DNA of 5,573 bases, taken from contig CABQGZ010000252.1 in NCBI GenBank assembly GCA_902463835.1, forward strand, positions 1-5,573, written 5' to 3'. Position 1 is the stretch's first letter, and every line of letters begins with the position of its first letter. Below the pieces are notes generated by a model that was given only the letters and a program-made list of their open reading frames with translations, did not search any database and had not been told where the DNA came from. Shown piece after piece: positions 5,256 through 5,573 of the stretch. A program made the translations under genes and the position numbers. Origin of the DNA: an uncultured Lachnospiraceae bacterium. GTDB taxonomy: Bacteria; Bacillota; Clostridia; Lachnospirales; Lachnospiraceae.

Positions 5256-5573
5256 TTATTCGTTCATGGTTGCCAACAGCTCTCCGGCTTCCACACTCTG
5301 TCCTTCGTTTACGTTAATGCTGACAACGGTGCCGGCCTTCGGCGCTACCACCGGGGTCTCCATCTTCATGATCTCCAGAACAAGGATGGTATCACCCATA
5401 TTTACCTGCTTGCCCGGTGCGGATTCTACCTTGAACACCTTGCCTGCCGCGCCTGCTTCAATCTTGATGCTGCCTGCACCGCCTGCCGGTGCTGCTGGAG
5501 CGGGTGCCGGTGCTGCTGCAGCCACAGGAGCTGCCGGAGCTTTTCTTGCCGCTGGGGCCACAGGAGCAGACAC
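5256..5573 (-). CDS. Biotin carboxyl carrier protein of a Na+-translocating decarboxylase (C-terminal part, cut by window edge)
   Basis: The visible 105 residues are an Ala/Pro-rich flexible linker (about 1-33) followed by a complete biotinyl/lipoyl domain (about 35-105). The biotinylated lysine should be K70 in E-I-M-K-M-E (codon at 5364-5366), with the usual downstream pattern P-V-V-A-P...G-T-V...V-N-E-G-Q-S-V-E-A-G. Family carriers (GcdC/MmdC/OadA C-terminus) shuttle carboxyl groups between a soluble carboxyltransferase and the membrane beta subunit. Here the carrier is a separate protein, fitting the alpha subunit two genes downstream, which has no biotin domain. The frame stays open to base 5573 and the first visible codon is an internal GTG with no ribosome site, so the true start lies outside the window. 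The linker DNA contains short direct repeats (5485-5497 = 5506-5518; 5521-5531 = 5557-5567), normal for such linkers. The residue before MKM is Ile, where most carriers have Ala. The family call is secure; the substrate of the complex is not. Confidence 0.93.
   Translation of the reverse strand: MSAPVAPAARKAPAAPVAAAAPAPAPAAPAGGAGSIKIEAGAAGKVFKVESAPGKQVNMGDTILVLEIMKMETPVVAPKAGTVVSINVNEGQSVEAGELLATMNE

Noticed and set aside
5485..5567. GC-rich short direct repeats near the window end
   Set aside because: They encode the Ala/Pro linker of the biotin carrier, where such repeats are normal; they are not a CRISPR or separate repeat element.
1..5573. CRISPR array, tRNA or rRNA gene, insertion sequence or phage genes
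   Set aside because: No regularly spaced repeats, tRNA-like cloverleaf, rRNA-like sequence, transposase or phage protein was seen on either strand.

Overview
The window looks like chromosomal DNA from an anaerobic Firmicute, most likely a Clostridia/Lachnospiraceae-type gut bacterium. The evidence is strong AGGAGG ribosome binding sites, a split sodium-pump decarboxylase with a free-standing biotin carrier, an RpiR-family regulator, and an HI0933/BaiN-type flavoprotein. No ribosomal or other marker gene is present, so the taxonomic placement is inference. Every supported protein gene lies on the minus strand and reads from high to low coordinates.

Region by region, in transcription order. 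(1) 5573-2666 is the 3' part of a biotin-dependent Na+-translocating decarboxylase operon. It holds the C-terminal part of a Pro/Ala-rich biotin carrier (5573-5256, cut by the window edge), the membrane beta subunit (5236-4088) and a carboxyltransferase alpha subunit without its own biotin domain (4078-2666). Gaps are only 19 and 9 bases, each with an AGGAGG site. Together they would take CO2 from a carboxylated acid (oxaloacetate or similar) onto carrier biotin, then decarboxylate carboxybiotin at the membrane while exporting Na+. (2) 2665-2442 is a non-coding junction. It holds a terminator-like hairpin, a good minus-strand promoter with an inverted repeat over its -35 box, and a leader of about 90 bases with interlocking inverted repeats. 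(3) 2441-202 is a two-gene unit: an RpiR/MurR-type regulator whose stop codon overlaps the start of a FAD-dependent oxidoreductase (TGATG). (4) 201-1 has no gene. It carries a 149-base imperfect palindrome directly after the flavoprotein stop, then the ribosome binding site of another minus-strand gene that begins beyond the window.

The protein genes are ordinary members of known families. The least explained sequence is non-coding: the palindrome at 47-195 (dispersed repeat, structured RNA or processing/termination element) and the leader of the RpiR-type gene. Smaller oddities are an extra hydrophilic segment in the flavoprotein containing a perfect 8-bp inverted repeat, a non-canonical sugar-phosphate site in the regulator, and an IMKM biotin-attachment motif in place of AMKM.
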